From Cyclobacterium sp. 1_MG-2023 (lineage in GTDB: Bacteria; Bacteroidota; Bacteroidia; Cytophagales; Cyclobacteriaceae): DNA of 64,000 nucleotides. The notes under the pieces are model-generated. The model searched no databases and was not told where the DNA came from. It saw nothing but the letters and a program-made list of their open reading frames with translations. The DNA is taken from the NCBI RefSeq assembly GCF_030546805.1, contig NZ_JAUOPC010000002.1:1-64000 (forward strand), written 5' to 3'. Shown one piece after another: positions 54,477-62,630 of the stretch. Every line of letters starts with the position of its first letter. The first letter of the stretch is position 1. Made by a program: the position numbers and the translations under genes.

Positions 54477-55058
54477 GCTTCAATTAAATTTAAATGAAAA
54501 GGAATTTAATCCTTTTGCAATATTGAAAGAAAATTACAGAACATCAGTTTTAGGGGGGTAAAAATTGAATGTCTTGGAAATCAAAGCCTATTTGTAAAGG
54601 CCTAAAATATCATGCTTTCACCATTGCCTTTAACAAAATCTTTCTCAATCCTTTCCTTCATCAGTACGAGATTGGCATTTTTTTATCTCATATAACATAT
54701 TTCTCTAAAAAGCTGAAATCATTTAGGTTCAATCGGGTTACCTATAGGCAATAAGTTTTATGCTGTTAAAGAATATTTCATCCTAGATACTAAATGGTAA
54801 CTTTAATGTTTTTAGGTCTGATTTTAAAATTTCGATATAGTATTGTTTTCCATTTAGATGAATATCTAATGAGAAGACCTTGACAGTTAATTGGGTATAG
54901 AAAATAACTTTATTCATTTTCAATTGTTATTACCACTCAAGTAAATAATTTCAGTATCGGGAAAAGTTCAATAATGTAGTGTAGTTATAGTGATGCTACA
55001 CTCCACCTGATCAGGGAATCTAAAAATGTGTAAAGCAATTTAAGTAATAATAAAATTC
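54477..55058. other. Intergenic region before small membrane-protein pair
   Basis: 582 bp contain no gene I can support. A 61-codon open frame at 54569-54754 has a random-looking composition. A weak hairpin (54978-54984 with 54996-55002, 7-bp stem) lies just upstream of the small gene at 55059 and could be part of its leader. Confidence 0.4.
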
Positions 55059-55229
55059 ATGAAAAAGTTTAAAAAGTCCGAAATCGTACTGATCGTATTG
55101 GTAGTAATTTTGATCGGGGTATCAGAATATTATTTTCTTATAAAAAATGAACCACTCAAAGCCATTTTCATAGGTTTATGGTGCCCGACTATACTTGGCT
55201 TTTTGATTTTATTTAAAATGAAAAGGTAA
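55059..55229 (+). CDS. Small membrane protein, 56 residues
   Basis: An ATG at 55059 opens a 57-codon frame ending in TAA at 55227-55229. The product begins with basic MKKFKKSE, followed by a hydrophobic helix (IVLIVLVVILIGVSEYYFL). A second helix (LKAIFIGLWCPTILGFLILF) ends with KMKR, so it should span the inner membrane twice with both ends inside. I do not recognise a family. It is separated by one base from the next small membrane gene, so the two are likely expressed together. It is short enough to be missed by usual cut-offs. Confidence 0.65.
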   Translation: MKKFKKSEIVLIVLVVILIGVSEYYFLIKNEPLKAIFIGLWCPTILGFLILFKMKR

Positions 55230-55230
55230 T

Positions 55231-55524
55231 ATGGAAAATTTAGATGTAATTATTCTGACAATTGTGGTGGTAATATCTTTTGTTGTATTTATTTTTTCCT
55301 CAGTACAGGAATTTATCCGAATGGAAGGGGAGTCCTGGAAATATGAAAAGGCAACTGGCCCTAGTAGGGTAGCTTTATTTAATGCTTTGAGTGCCCTTTT
55401 TGAGGATGATGAAATCCCTAGAAAAGACAGGGAAGAACTTAAAAAAGCCATTAAACGCAGTATTTCTGACATGGAAACGGACGGTGTGTATTTCGATAAG
55501 ACCAAAAAAAAATCTCCTAAATAG
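55231..55524 (+). CDS. Small membrane protein with charged cytosolic tail, 97 residues
   Basis: The product has one N-terminal membrane helix (VIILTIVVVISFVVFIF, about 6-24). A polar helical tail follows, rich in acidic and basic pairs (FEDDEIPRKDREELKKAIKRS) and ending in KKKSPK. It starts one base after the stop of the 56-residue membrane protein gene, giving a tight two-gene unit. I recognise no family or function. Confidence 0.7.
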   Translation: MENLDVIILTIVVVISFVVFIFSSVQEFIRMEGESWKYEKATGPSRVALFNALSALFEDDEIPRKDREELKKAIKRSISDMETDGVYFDKTKKKSPK

Positions 55525-55703
55525 AAAGCCCTGCCAATCAGTAGGTCTTAGAAAAAGTAAAAATATCTTTCGAAGGAATTTTCGTAATTAGGAAAAGCTG
55601 CAGCATATTTTAGTTTTTTTTATCTAAAAAGTAGAATATAGCGAGAGGTTAAAGAAAACTTTTTTTTCCAATTCAAGCTTTCTTAGTATCATTAAAAAAC
55701 GTA

Positions 55704-55737
55704 AAAACCCCTTCAGATTTTCATCTGAAGGGGTTTT
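55704..55737. terminator. Strong bidirectional terminator hairpin
   Basis: A 15-bp perfect stem (55704-55718 with 55723-55737) with a 4-base loop is flanked by A and T runs. It follows the tRNA-Leu remnant on the - strand and the small membrane gene pair on the + strand. Diverged copies recur at the end of each 324-bp repeat (about 56027 and 56352). Confidence 0.85.
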
Positions 55738-55740
55738 GTG

Positions 55741-55918
55741 TACTCAGGCCTGCCTACCGAAGGAAGGGCTGGAACCTACCTCCGGTAGGCAGGTCGAACT
55801 GGCACACCCGAAGGCATTGGTGTTTGAGACCAGTGTACCTACCTTCACCGGTAGACAAACCTAACGTTATCGGCAAGCAGGCCTGCCTGCCGGTAGGCAG
55901 GTCTGCCAGGTCCGGGGC
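55741..55918 (-). pseudogene. tRNA-Leu(CAA) remnant A interrupted by two palindromic insertions
   Basis: On the - strand the segment contains the anticodon arm actggtctcaaacaccaat (anticodon CAA), the leucine-type variable arm (ccttcggg), the T-loop ttcgac, a 5' acceptor GCCCCGG ending at 55918 and a 3' acceptor CCTGAGTAC near 55740. The D arm is interrupted by about 67 bp (55837-55903). The 3' T-stem is replaced by about 45 bp (55749-55793) of CCTGCC/TACCGG palindromes. At about 178 bp it is twice the normal tRNA-Leu length and should not fold, so I call it a pseudogene. Confidence 0.75.
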
Positions 55919-56072
55919 CTAGCATTTAACTAAAACCCAAAAGGCAACTTATATTAGATATTTCAGAATTTCTTGATTCCCCTAGTCCAGGAAGCTGCTA
56001 TTTAAAAACGGATTGCCAAAAAACGCAAAAACCCCTCCAAAATTGCTTTTTAAGTGGTTTTGAGTACCCAGG

Positions 56073-56117
56073 CCTGCCTACCGAAGGAAGGGCTGGAACC
56101 TACCTCCGGTAGGCAGG
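56073..56117. repeat. REP-like palindromic element, T-arm site
   Basis: The element is built of CCTGCCTACC and GGTAGGCAGG words in inverted order and interrupts the tRNA T-stem. The same element lies at 55749-55793 in the first repeat unit. Related words form the D-arm insertion. I regard it as a dispersed REP-like family of Bacteroidetes genomes. Confidence 0.7.
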
Positions 56118-56160
56118 TCGAACCGGCACGCCCGAAGGTATTGGTGTTTGAGACCAGTGT

Positions 56161-56227
56161 ACCTACCTTCACCGGTAGACAAACCTACCGTTATCTGCAA
56201 GCAGGCCTGCCTGCCGGTAGGCAGGTC
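56161..56227. repeat. REP-like palindromic element, D-arm site
   Basis: The insertion contains CACCGGTAG near one end and a 20-base near-perfect palindrome (cctgcctgccggtaggcagg, 56206-56225) near the other. The same element lies at 55837-55903 in the first repeat unit. It splits the tRNA-Leu D arm. Confidence 0.7.
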
Positions 56228-56351
56228 TGCCAGGTCCGGGGCCTAGCATTTAACTAAAACCCAAAAGGCAACTTATATTAGATATTTCAGAATTTCTTGA
56301 TTCCCCTAGTCCAGGAAGCTGCTATTTAAAAACGGATTGCCAAAAAACGCA

Positions 56352-56385
56352 AAAACCCCTCCAAATTCACATCTGAAGGGGTTTT
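56352..56385 (-). terminator. Terminator downstream of tRNA 3' remnant
   Basis: A 9-bp stem (56352-56360 with 56377-56385) is followed, on the - strand, by two long T-runs. It sits directly after the 23-bp tRNA-Leu 3' end and is a diverged copy of the hairpin at 55704-55737. Confidence 0.7.
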
Positions 56386-56387
56386 GT

Positions 56388-56410
56388 GTACCCAGGGCCG
56401 GAGTCTAACC
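56388..56410 (-). other. tRNA-Leu 3' end; putative integration (att) site
   Basis: On the - strand these 23 bases read from the T-loop to the acceptor end of the same tRNA-Leu (ggttagactccggccctggg, then tac), with one T-loop mismatch to remnant B. The rest of the tRNA is absent; unrelated sequence and an integrase gene follow to the right. This is the arrangement left when an element integrates into a tRNA 3' end. The intact tRNA would lie at the far end of the element, outside the window. Confidence 0.6.
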
Positions 56411-56617
56411 CTATGTATTTTGTGTTTTTTATTTTCTGTCTCTATTTCCTTAAAATACCCTATTTAAGTCTTTAATGGACTATTTTAAGGGTTTTAACCT
56501 TGATGTACCCCTAGCATAGAATAGTATGTAATCCATTTAAATCCAATAAATGTTTGCCAATGGTTTGCCAAAAGTAGGAAATTGGCTAACTTCGAAAAAA
56601 CACAAAGACAATGTTCC

Positions 56618-57880
56618 ATGGCAACAATTAAATATTTGATTCGCAGCCAAGCGAATAGACATGTACCCATTTACTTTTATGTGTCCCTAGGGAGAGGGAG
56701 TTTTTTTCGTATGAAAACAGGTTTTAATATTCTTCCTAAAAATTGGAGTTCAGTTAAAGGATTTCCTAAACCCAATGACGAAGAAAACAAACGACTAATG
56801 GAACGGTTGAAATCACTTGAATCCTTTTTAATGGAAAAAGTGAATGAAGCACAGGCCAAAGGAATCAATATAGATAAAAGTTTTTTTGAAAGACAGGTTG
56901 ATGAATGCTTCAACAGGGTTAAGCCCACAAACAAAACTATGCTTAGTAACCATATTAAGCATATCATCGAGACTGCACCAACCAGGAAAATTAAGGGTAA
57001 AAATAAAATCGGATTATCAGAGAATACAGTAAAAAATTACAATACTTTTTTGAAGGTAGTCTTGAACTACGAGAAGCATTTAGGTAAACCCATTCACTTT
57101 TTGGATATTGACTTTAATTTTATTGAAGGATTTAAAAATTGGCTCATCAATGACCAAAAGTATTCGGCCAATAGTTCGGGAAAATCTCTGGCCTTTATAA
57201 AATCTATTTCAATTGATGCAGAAAAACATGGCGTTTCTGTAAACCCTTTTGTAAACAAGATTGAAGCTTTTTCGGAGGCCAATGAAGACAGGTATATTAT
57301 TACTTTAACCTTCGGTGAATTAGATCAAATTAAAAATACAAACCTCAAGAGGGAAGCCCTTATCAATGCGAGAAAGTGGCTTTTGTTAGGTTGTGAGATT
57401 GGACAAAGAGTGGAGGATCTGTTGAAAATTACTGAAGCAAATCTGAGAAAAACATCTCAAGGAACTTTTATAGACCTCCAACAAAATAAAACCAAAAAAG
57501 ATGTGACCATTCCTGTAAATGACCGTGCCATGGAAGTTTTAAACGAAGGATTTCCTTATAGGATTGCAGATCAAAATTTCAATGATTACATCAAAAAAAT
57601 TGCTAAAGAGGCTAAATTGAATGAATTGGTAAAGGGTAAAAAATATGATAAAAGTAGTAAACGGAAGGTCCTGGGCAATTTCCCAAAGCACGAATTGATT
57701 ACCTCTCATGCATGTAGACGATCTTTTGCTACCAATTACTATAAAATTATCCCGACAACAATTTTAATGGGAATCACAGGCCATACCAAAGAAAGTACAT
57801 TTTTGGTCTACATCAATAAACCCAAGGATAGGGATGAAAATGCACGACTGTTTTTGGATATGATGAAACGGGTTGGGTAA
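56618..57880 (+). CDS. Tyrosine-type site-specific recombinase (integrase)
   Basis: The 420-residue protein has an N-terminal arm-binding domain (residues 1-90, IYFYVSLGRGSFFRMKTGF), a SAM-like core-binding domain (about 105-215) and a tyrosine recombinase catalytic domain (about 228-415). Catalytic residues visible are R264 (GQRVEDLLKI), the H364-x2-R367 pair (SHACRRSF), H389 (GHTKES) and nucleophile Y398 (FLVYIN). The ATG at 56618 is preferred; the frame is open to a TTG at 56582. It lies 207 bp from the tRNA-Leu 3' fragment, the usual place for the integrase of a tRNA-targeted island. Confidence 0.92.
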   Translation: MATIKYLIRSQANRHVPIYFYVSLGRGSFFRMKTGFNILPKNWSSVKGFPKPNDEENKRLMERLKSLESFLMEKVNEAQAKGINIDKSFFERQVDECFNRVKPTNKTMLSNHIKHIIETAPTRKIKGKNKIGLSENTVKNYNTFLKVVLNYEKHLGKPIHFLDIDFNFIEGFKNWLINDQKYSANSSGKSLAFIKSISIDAEKHGVSVNPFVNKIEAFSEANEDRYIITLTFGELDQIKNTNLKREALINARKWLLLGCEIGQRVEDLLKITEANLRKTSQGTFIDLQQNKTKKDVTIPVNDRAMEVLNEGFPYRIADQNFNDYIKKIAKEAKLNELVKGKKYDKSSKRKVLGNFPKHELITSHACRRSFATNYYKIIPTTILMGITGHTKESTFLVYINKPKDRDENARLFLDMMKRVG

Positions 57881-57952
57881 GGTGGGAAAGATCTTTCAAT
57901 TTGCGATAGAATTGGAATATAGAAGTTTTATCTATACATATGTAACTACAGC

Positions 57953-57998
57953 ACACACCACGCTACCCGTAGAACAGCGTCCTAGGGTGTGTCTTTTG
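57953..57998 (+). terminator. Hairpin downstream of integrase
   Basis: Two nested stems (57953-57959 with 57986-57992, and 57960-57964 with 57976-57980) are followed by CTTTT. It lies 72 bp after the integrase stop and could end that transcript. Confidence 0.4.
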
Positions 57999-58056
57999 CT
58001 ATTATAGGGGTTTTGTTTAATTCATGTTTGTTTCGGATGGTTGTCCTAATTCTTTA

Positions 58057-58602
58057 TTATTCATCTTCATATTCTATTGTAAATTTTTGAGGGTTATTTG
58101 AAATAGGTTTTCTAGATCCTCTCACCAGAACTCTTATTGTTATTGACAGGCCGTCTATTTCACTAATTTTTTCTGCCTTTTTAAGATCAAGTATTTTTTC
58201 GAAATTTTTTAAGCTAAATGAATTAATAACCACTTGTCCATTAGAAAAATCAAGGGTTATAGTACTATAATGCTTGCCACTCTCAGGATTTTTAAAAATT
58301 AGATAAACCTTATCAATAATTATTGGGAAATTGCTATTATTTTGGATTTGGTATAGGATTTTTAGCAAGTATTCTTCGAAGAAATTACCAGTCATTTGAT
58401 CATGCCCCTTATATTCATTATACAAAGCTTTTAAAAAGGTGAACCTAATTATTAGTGCATTTGCTTTTTCAAAAGCCAATGACTCTCTTCTATCTCTTCG
58501 AAAGTGCAGAATAAATACTCCAGATGAGACAACTAAGCTAACTATTGATATGATAATTGCTACAAGATTCATTATTGGTATTATGGGTTCTGCAGTTGCC
58601 AT
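58057..58602 (-). CDS. Uncharacterised single-pass membrane protein
   Basis: The 181-residue protein has an N-terminal membrane helix (IPIMNLVAIIISIVSLVVSSG, then VFILHF), a basic turn (RRDRRES) and a soluble domain with alternating beta strands (FPIIIDKVYLIFKN, YSTITLDFSNGQVVIN, GLSITIRVLVRG). I recognise no family. It lies in the island between the integrase and the restriction genes, on the opposite strand to both. That makes it a candidate cargo gene, with defence only one possibility. Confidence 0.6.
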   Translation of the reverse strand: MATAEPIIPIMNLVAIIISIVSLVVSSGVFILHFRRDRRESLAFEKANALIIRFTFLKALYNEYKGHDQMTGNFFEEYLLKILYQIQNNSNFPIIIDKVYLIFKNPESGKHYSTITLDFSNGQVVINSFSLKNFEKILDLKKAEKISEIDGLSITIRVLVRGSRKPISNNPQKFTIEYEDE

Positions 58603-59128
58603 AGGGGGAGAATACGCCTTAATTTTTTGTTTTTTGGAAAATCCCCAAGTTTCAGTGATCCTTAGAAAAAGGGAAACTATCCAAACAACTACTCTCCAAT
58701 ATCAAAAGATTCATAATTGTTGGAAATTTTTACAGGATTTAAAATCCATACGGATAACCGAATTAAGCTGTTTTTCATTAAAATAAACCATAGATGGGTA
58801 TTGATTCTTTTTGATTTTTCCATTTACAGAATCTCCAGAACCATTTCCTGAAGATGTACCAAATAATTTTCGACATACTACATGGATCAAAGTAATAGCA
58901 TGAATACTAAGGTCAAGGTACCAAATAAATCCAAGTTTTTTAGTTTCGACACAACTAAAAACCCTTTTTATATTTTTCTCTTTCACTTCTTACTAGTATC
59001 TTTCTCCAATTAATTTTCCTTAATAATGAAATATTGTTACTTGGACATCAGAATTTAAAAATCAATATTTGACTAATAATTCGAACTCTTTTGATTTTAT
59101 TGCTTTTGTTATGAAAAATACTTTTTAA
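58603..59128. other. Region between island membrane gene and hsdR
   Basis: 526 bp contain one weak reverse-strand frame (58711-58986) described separately and the promoter region of hsdR. No TAnnTTTG pair stands out before the hsdR start. AT content is high. Confidence 0.35.
58711..58986 (-). CDS. Doubtful small protein, 91 residues
   Basis: The frame starts with MKEKNIKR and includes a moderately hydrophobic stretch (IWYLDLSIHAITLIHVV) and a Gly/Ser-rich SSGNGSGDS. I recognise nothing in it. Composition is not clearly protein-like and it may be chance or a gene remnant. It is listed because it is the only sizeable frame in this stretch of the island. Confidence 0.25.
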   Translation of the reverse strand: MKEKNIKRVFSCVETKKLGFIWYLDLSIHAITLIHVVCRKLFGTSSGNGSGDSVNGKIKKNQYPSMVYFNEKQLNSVIRMDFKSCKNFQQL

Positions 59129-61927
59129 ATGACAATAACACCCAACCAAAATCCTGAACAGATTGCAAGAGATCTGATTGATGCACATCTGCATCAAGCT
59201 GGTTGGTTGGTTCAATCTAAAAACGAGGTTAATCTCTCAGCTGGGAAGGGTGTTGCAATTCGAGAATATCAGACTTCTTCAGGTCCTGCCGATTATGTTC
59301 TGTTTGTGGATCGCAAGCCTGTTGGAGTGATTGAAGCAAAACGGGAAGAGGAGGGAGAGCGATTGACTGTAGTTGAGGATCAATCCTATGAGTATGCTAC
59401 AAGTAAACTCAAATACCTTAATCATGGCAACCTTCCTTTTGTATATGAAAGCACAGGTTTGCTCACACGATTTACAGATTATCGTGATCCTAAAGCAAGG
59501 TCACGTCCTGTATTTCACTTTCACAAGCCTGAAACATTAGCAGAATGGAATGGACAAGCAGAAACGCTTCGTTCACGATTGCTGAATAATCCTCCACTTG
59601 ATGAACAGGGATTACGTCCTGCGCAGAAAGCTGCGATCAGGAATCTTGAAAAATCATTCCGGGACAACAAACCCAAGTCTCTGATTCAAATGGCTACAGG
59701 TGCAGGCAAAACATTTACAGCTTGCACGTTTGTGTACCGATTGTTGAAGTTCTCTAAAGCAAAACGTGTCTTGTTTTTGGTAGATACCAAGAATCTGGGC
59801 GAACAAGCCGAGCAGGAATTCCTGAAGTATCAACCTACGGATGATAACCGGAAGTTTACCGAATTATACAATGTGCAGCGATTGACATCAAGTTACATCG
59901 CTTCAGACAGTCAGGTTTGCATTTCCACCATTCAGCGATTGTATTCTATCTTACAGGGCAAGGAACTGGAAGAATCTGCGGAAGAAGAAAATCCAAATGA
60001 ATCAGGCTGGACATGGCAGAAAAAGGATCCTTTGCCTGTTGCATACACACAGAAAAATCCGATTGAGCAATTTGACTTTATCATTATCGATGAATGCCAC
60101 AGATCGATTTATAATCTCTGGAAGCAGGTATTGGATTACTATGATGCATTCCTGGTTGGTTTGACTGCAACGCCTGATAAGCGAACCTTTGCTTTCTTCA
60201 ACCAAAATGTAGTATCTGAATATACCTATGAAGAGTCTGTTGCAGATGGAGTGAATGTGCCTTACGATGTATTTACCATTGAAACAGAAATCACCAAAGC
60301 AGGCTCTATCATCAAAGCAAAGGAGTTTGTTGACAAACGGGAAAAGCTTACTCGAAAGAAACGCTGGGAACAGCTGGATGATGATTTGGTTTATACCCCA
60401 AACAAACTCGATAAAGAGGTAGTTAGCCCTAGTCAAATCAGAACCATCATCCGTGCATTTAAGGAAGCACTACCAACGATCTTTCCAGATCGATTTGATG
60501 AGGATGGGGAGTTTGAAGTGCCTAAAACATTGATTTTTGCAAAGACAGATAGCCATGCAGATGATATCATCAATATCGTCCGGGAGGAATTTGGTGAAGG
60601 CAATGATTTCTGCAAAAAGATCACCTACAAGATCGAGGAGGATCCTAAGTCTGTGCTTAATCGTTTCCGTAATTCCTGGGCACCGAGGATTGCTGTGACG
60701 GTGGATATGATTGCTACCGGAACAGATGTAAAACCATTGGAAGTTTTGCTGTTTATGCGGGATGTGAAAAGCAGCAATTATTTTGAGCAGATGAAAGGCA
60801 GGGGAACACGTACGATCAACTTTGATGATTTGCAGAAAGTCACCCGAACCGCCAAACATACCAAAACACATTTTGTCATAGTCGACGCCATCGGTGCTAT
60901 CAAATCCAAGAAAACAGACAGCCGACCACTGGAGCGCAAGCCAACAGTTCCTTTAAAGGATTTGCTTGGTGCTGTAAAAATGGGTGCACAGGATGAAGAC
61001 TTATTTCTATCCCTTGCAAACAGATTGCTTCGTCTTGAAAAAGAATTGAATCCTTCAGAAAAAGAGAAATTTGCTGAACTGGCAGATGGGAAAAGCTTAC
61101 AAACTGTAATCAAGGACTTGCTAAACGCCTATAATCCTGATGTGATAGAAGGAATAGAACAAAAAGTGTCTCAGGAAAAAATCGGTCAGGCACCGGATGA
61201 AATATCCAAAACCATTGCTCAGGAAGTGGATCAGCTTCGTACTTCTGCTGCGAAGGTCTTTACAGGAGAACTCACCGAATATGTAGAGAAAGTGCGAAAA
61301 GCGCACGATCAAGTCATCGATGGGGTAAATTTGGACAAAGTTATCCGAGCGGAGTGGGATACATTTACTACAGAAAAAGCAGAACAGGTCATTCAGGATT
61401 TTACCGAATACATTCAGGCTCACAAGGATGAAATCATCGCTTTGGAGATTTTCTATGATCAGCCTTATAGAAGAAGAGAACTCACTCTGAAAATGGTGAA
61501 GGATCTACTGGATCGAATCAAACTGGATAGACCTATGCTAGCGCCCAACTATATCTGGGAAGCCTATCAGCAACTGGGTCAGGTGAAGGAGAACTCACCA
61601 AAAAAAGAACTCATTACCTTGGTTTCCCTGATACGGAAAGTAGTGGGAATAGATGCTCAGCTTACTTCGTATGATGCAACGGTGAACGAGAATTTCCGAA
61701 AGTGGATCTTCCAACAGAATGCCGGACAGCATAACAAGTTCACAGAGGAACAATTGGCCTGGCTACGGATGATCAAAGACCATATCGCTTCAAGCTTCCA
61801 TATCGGATTAGATGATCTGGATTATACACCTTTTGATGCGCAAGGAGGTAGAGGGAAGATGTGGGAAATGTTTGGGACAGAAATGGGTACTATATTAGAG
61901 GAGTTGAACTTAACTCTGGCATCTTAA
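59129..61927 (+). CDS. hsdR: Type I restriction enzyme, endonuclease/translocase subunit R
   Basis: The 932-residue protein is the motor and nuclease of a type I restriction system. Residues 1-130 hold a PD-(D/E)xK nuclease with D55 and E69-x-K71 (PADYVLF, GVIEAKRE). Helicase motifs follow: ATGAGKT at 189-195, DECH at 321-324, TATP at 346-349 and QMKGRGTRT near 553. A C-terminal helical region should bind the methylase core. Its sequence looks more GC-rich than the genes on either side. The two genes after it are not methylase or specificity genes, which is unusual. Confidence 0.93.
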   Translation: MTITPNQNPEQIARDLIDAHLHQAGWLVQSKNEVNLSAGKGVAIREYQTSSGPADYVLFVDRKPVGVIEAKREEEGERLTVVEDQSYEYATSKLKYLNHGNLPFVYESTGLLTRFTDYRDPKARSRPVFHFHKPETLAEWNGQAETLRSRLLNNPPLDEQGLRPAQKAAIRNLEKSFRDNKPKSLIQMATGAGKTFTACTFVYRLLKFSKAKRVLFLVDTKNLGEQAEQEFLKYQPTDDNRKFTELYNVQRLTSSYIASDSQVCISTIQRLYSILQGKELEESAEEENPNESGWTWQKKDPLPVAYTQKNPIEQFDFIIIDECHRSIYNLWKQVLDYYDAFLVGLTATPDKRTFAFFNQNVVSEYTYEESVADGVNVPYDVFTIETEITKAGSIIKAKEFVDKREKLTRKKRWEQLDDDLVYTPNKLDKEVVSPSQIRTIIRAFKEALPTIFPDRFDEDGEFEVPKTLIFAKTDSHADDIINIVREEFGEGNDFCKKITYKIEEDPKSVLNRFRNSWAPRIAVTVDMIATGTDVKPLEVLLFMRDVKSSNYFEQMKGRGTRTINFDDLQKVTRTAKHTKTHFVIVDAIGAIKSKKTDSRPLERKPTVPLKDLLGAVKMGAQDEDLFLSLANRLLRLEKELNPSEKEKFAELADGKSLQTVIKDLLNAYNPDVIEGIEQKVSQEKIGQAPDEISKTIAQEVDQLRTSAAKVFTGELTEYVEKVRKAHDQVIDGVNLDKVIRAEWDTFTTEKAEQVIQDFTEYIQAHKDEIIALEIFYDQPYRRRELTLKMVKDLLDRIKLDRPMLAPNYIWEAYQQLGQVKENSPKKELITLVSLIRKVVGIDAQLTSYDATVNENFRKWIFQQNAGQHNKFTEEQLAWLRMIKDHIASSFHIGLDDLDYTPFDAQGGRGKMWEMFGTEMGTILEELNLTLAS

Positions 61928-61949
61928 CGTTACTTTTACACCTTAAATC

Positions 61950-62630
61950 ATGATAGCATTCGAAAATAAACCAGAAATAGGAAAAGGAATTTATACCACC
62001 CCTGATGTGGCTAAAATTCTTGGAATAAGTTACGACAAAGCAAATCGTTGGATTAAAACTTATTGGGATGGGAAATTGAGCAAGGATTTCCAAGAGCACT
62101 ACTCATGGAAAGTAGATGGTTCGAGAGCAATTAGTTTCCATACACTAATTGAACTTTTTGTTATGGGGCAATTTAGTGATGCCGGGGTAAAACCTAATGA
62201 TGTTATTATAGCTCACAAAGAACTTTCAAATGCTTATAATTCTCGATTTCCATTTGCACTACGAGAAGTTATTGATGGAATGAGAATGGATCCAGGTAGG
62301 AAAAAAATATTTTGGGAAAAAGATGGTGCAGTCGCTAATTTAAATGGGTCAAAACAACTGAATCTTCATTTTATAAAGCTTTTTCTAATTAAATTGGATT
62401 TTGATCATTCAAATATGGCCAATAAATTCTGGCCAATGGGTAAAGATCATTCTATAGTTATTGATCCAGAAAGGAAATTTGGTCATCCAATTCTTAATGG
62501 TAGGAATATATATCCAGAAATTATCCACGGTCATTTTAAGGCAGGAGACTCCATTCAATTTATTTCTTACATTTTTGAAATTTCTGAGAAAGAAGTAAAG
62601 GATGCCATTAAATATTGTGAGGCAGCATGA
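61950..62630 (+). CDS. DUF433-type antitoxin-like DNA-binding protein
   Basis: The 226-residue product has an N-terminal winged or MerR-like helix-turn-helix (YTTPDVAKILGISYDKANRWIKTYW). The C-terminal region has KFGHPILNGRNIYPEIIHGHFKAGDSIQFISYIFEISEKEVKDAIKYCEA, the kind of repeat seen in DUF433 proteins. These pair with PIN-like proteins and are thought to be antitoxins and autoregulators. Its stop overlaps the start of the PIN-like gene by 4 bp. It starts 22 bp after hsdR, so it sits inside the restriction operon. Confidence 0.75.
   Translation: MIAFENKPEIGKGIYTTPDVAKILGISYDKANRWIKTYWDGKLSKDFQEHYSWKVDGSRAISFHTLIELFVMGQFSDAGVKPNDVIIAHKELSNAYNSRFPFALREVIDGMRMDPGRKKIFWEKDGAVANLNGSKQLNLHFIKLFLIKLDFDHSNMANKFWPMGKDHSIVIDPERKFGHPILNGRNIYPEIIHGHFKAGDSIQFISYIFEISEKEVKDAIKYCEAA

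Larger units (their letters stand above)
56065..56242 (-). pseudogene. tRNA-Leu(CAA) remnant B interrupted by two palindromic insertions
   Basis: This is the second unit's copy of the broken tRNA-Leu(CAA), offset 324 bp from remnant A. It keeps a better T-arm start (gccggttcgac on the - strand) and a 3' acceptor CCTGGGTAC. Insertions lie at about 56161-56227 (D arm) and 56073-56117 (T-stem side). The anticodon CAA and variable arm are intact. A spurious + strand frame across it encodes the AGRQ-type peptide typical of these palindromes. Confidence 0.75.
55747..56394. repeat. Tandem direct repeat, two units of 324 bp
   Basis: Units 55747-56070 and 56071-56394 are nearly identical. Each holds a disrupted tRNA-Leu(CAA), about 120 bp of tRNA upstream sequence and a copy of the terminator. 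Landmarks recur exactly 324 bp apart (ggcctgcctaccg at 55747 and 56071; agcattt at 55921 and 56245). The palindromic insertions sit at the same places in both, so they came before the duplication. A third, truncated copy begins at 56388. Confidence 0.9.

Noticed and set aside
54569-54754. 61-codon frame in the 54.5-55.0 kb gap
   Set aside because: No conserved features and low-complexity AT-rich coding; likely chance.
55747-56394. Repeats considered as a CRISPR array
   Set aside because: Only two long units (324 bp) with no short spacers; contents are tRNA remnants and palindromes.
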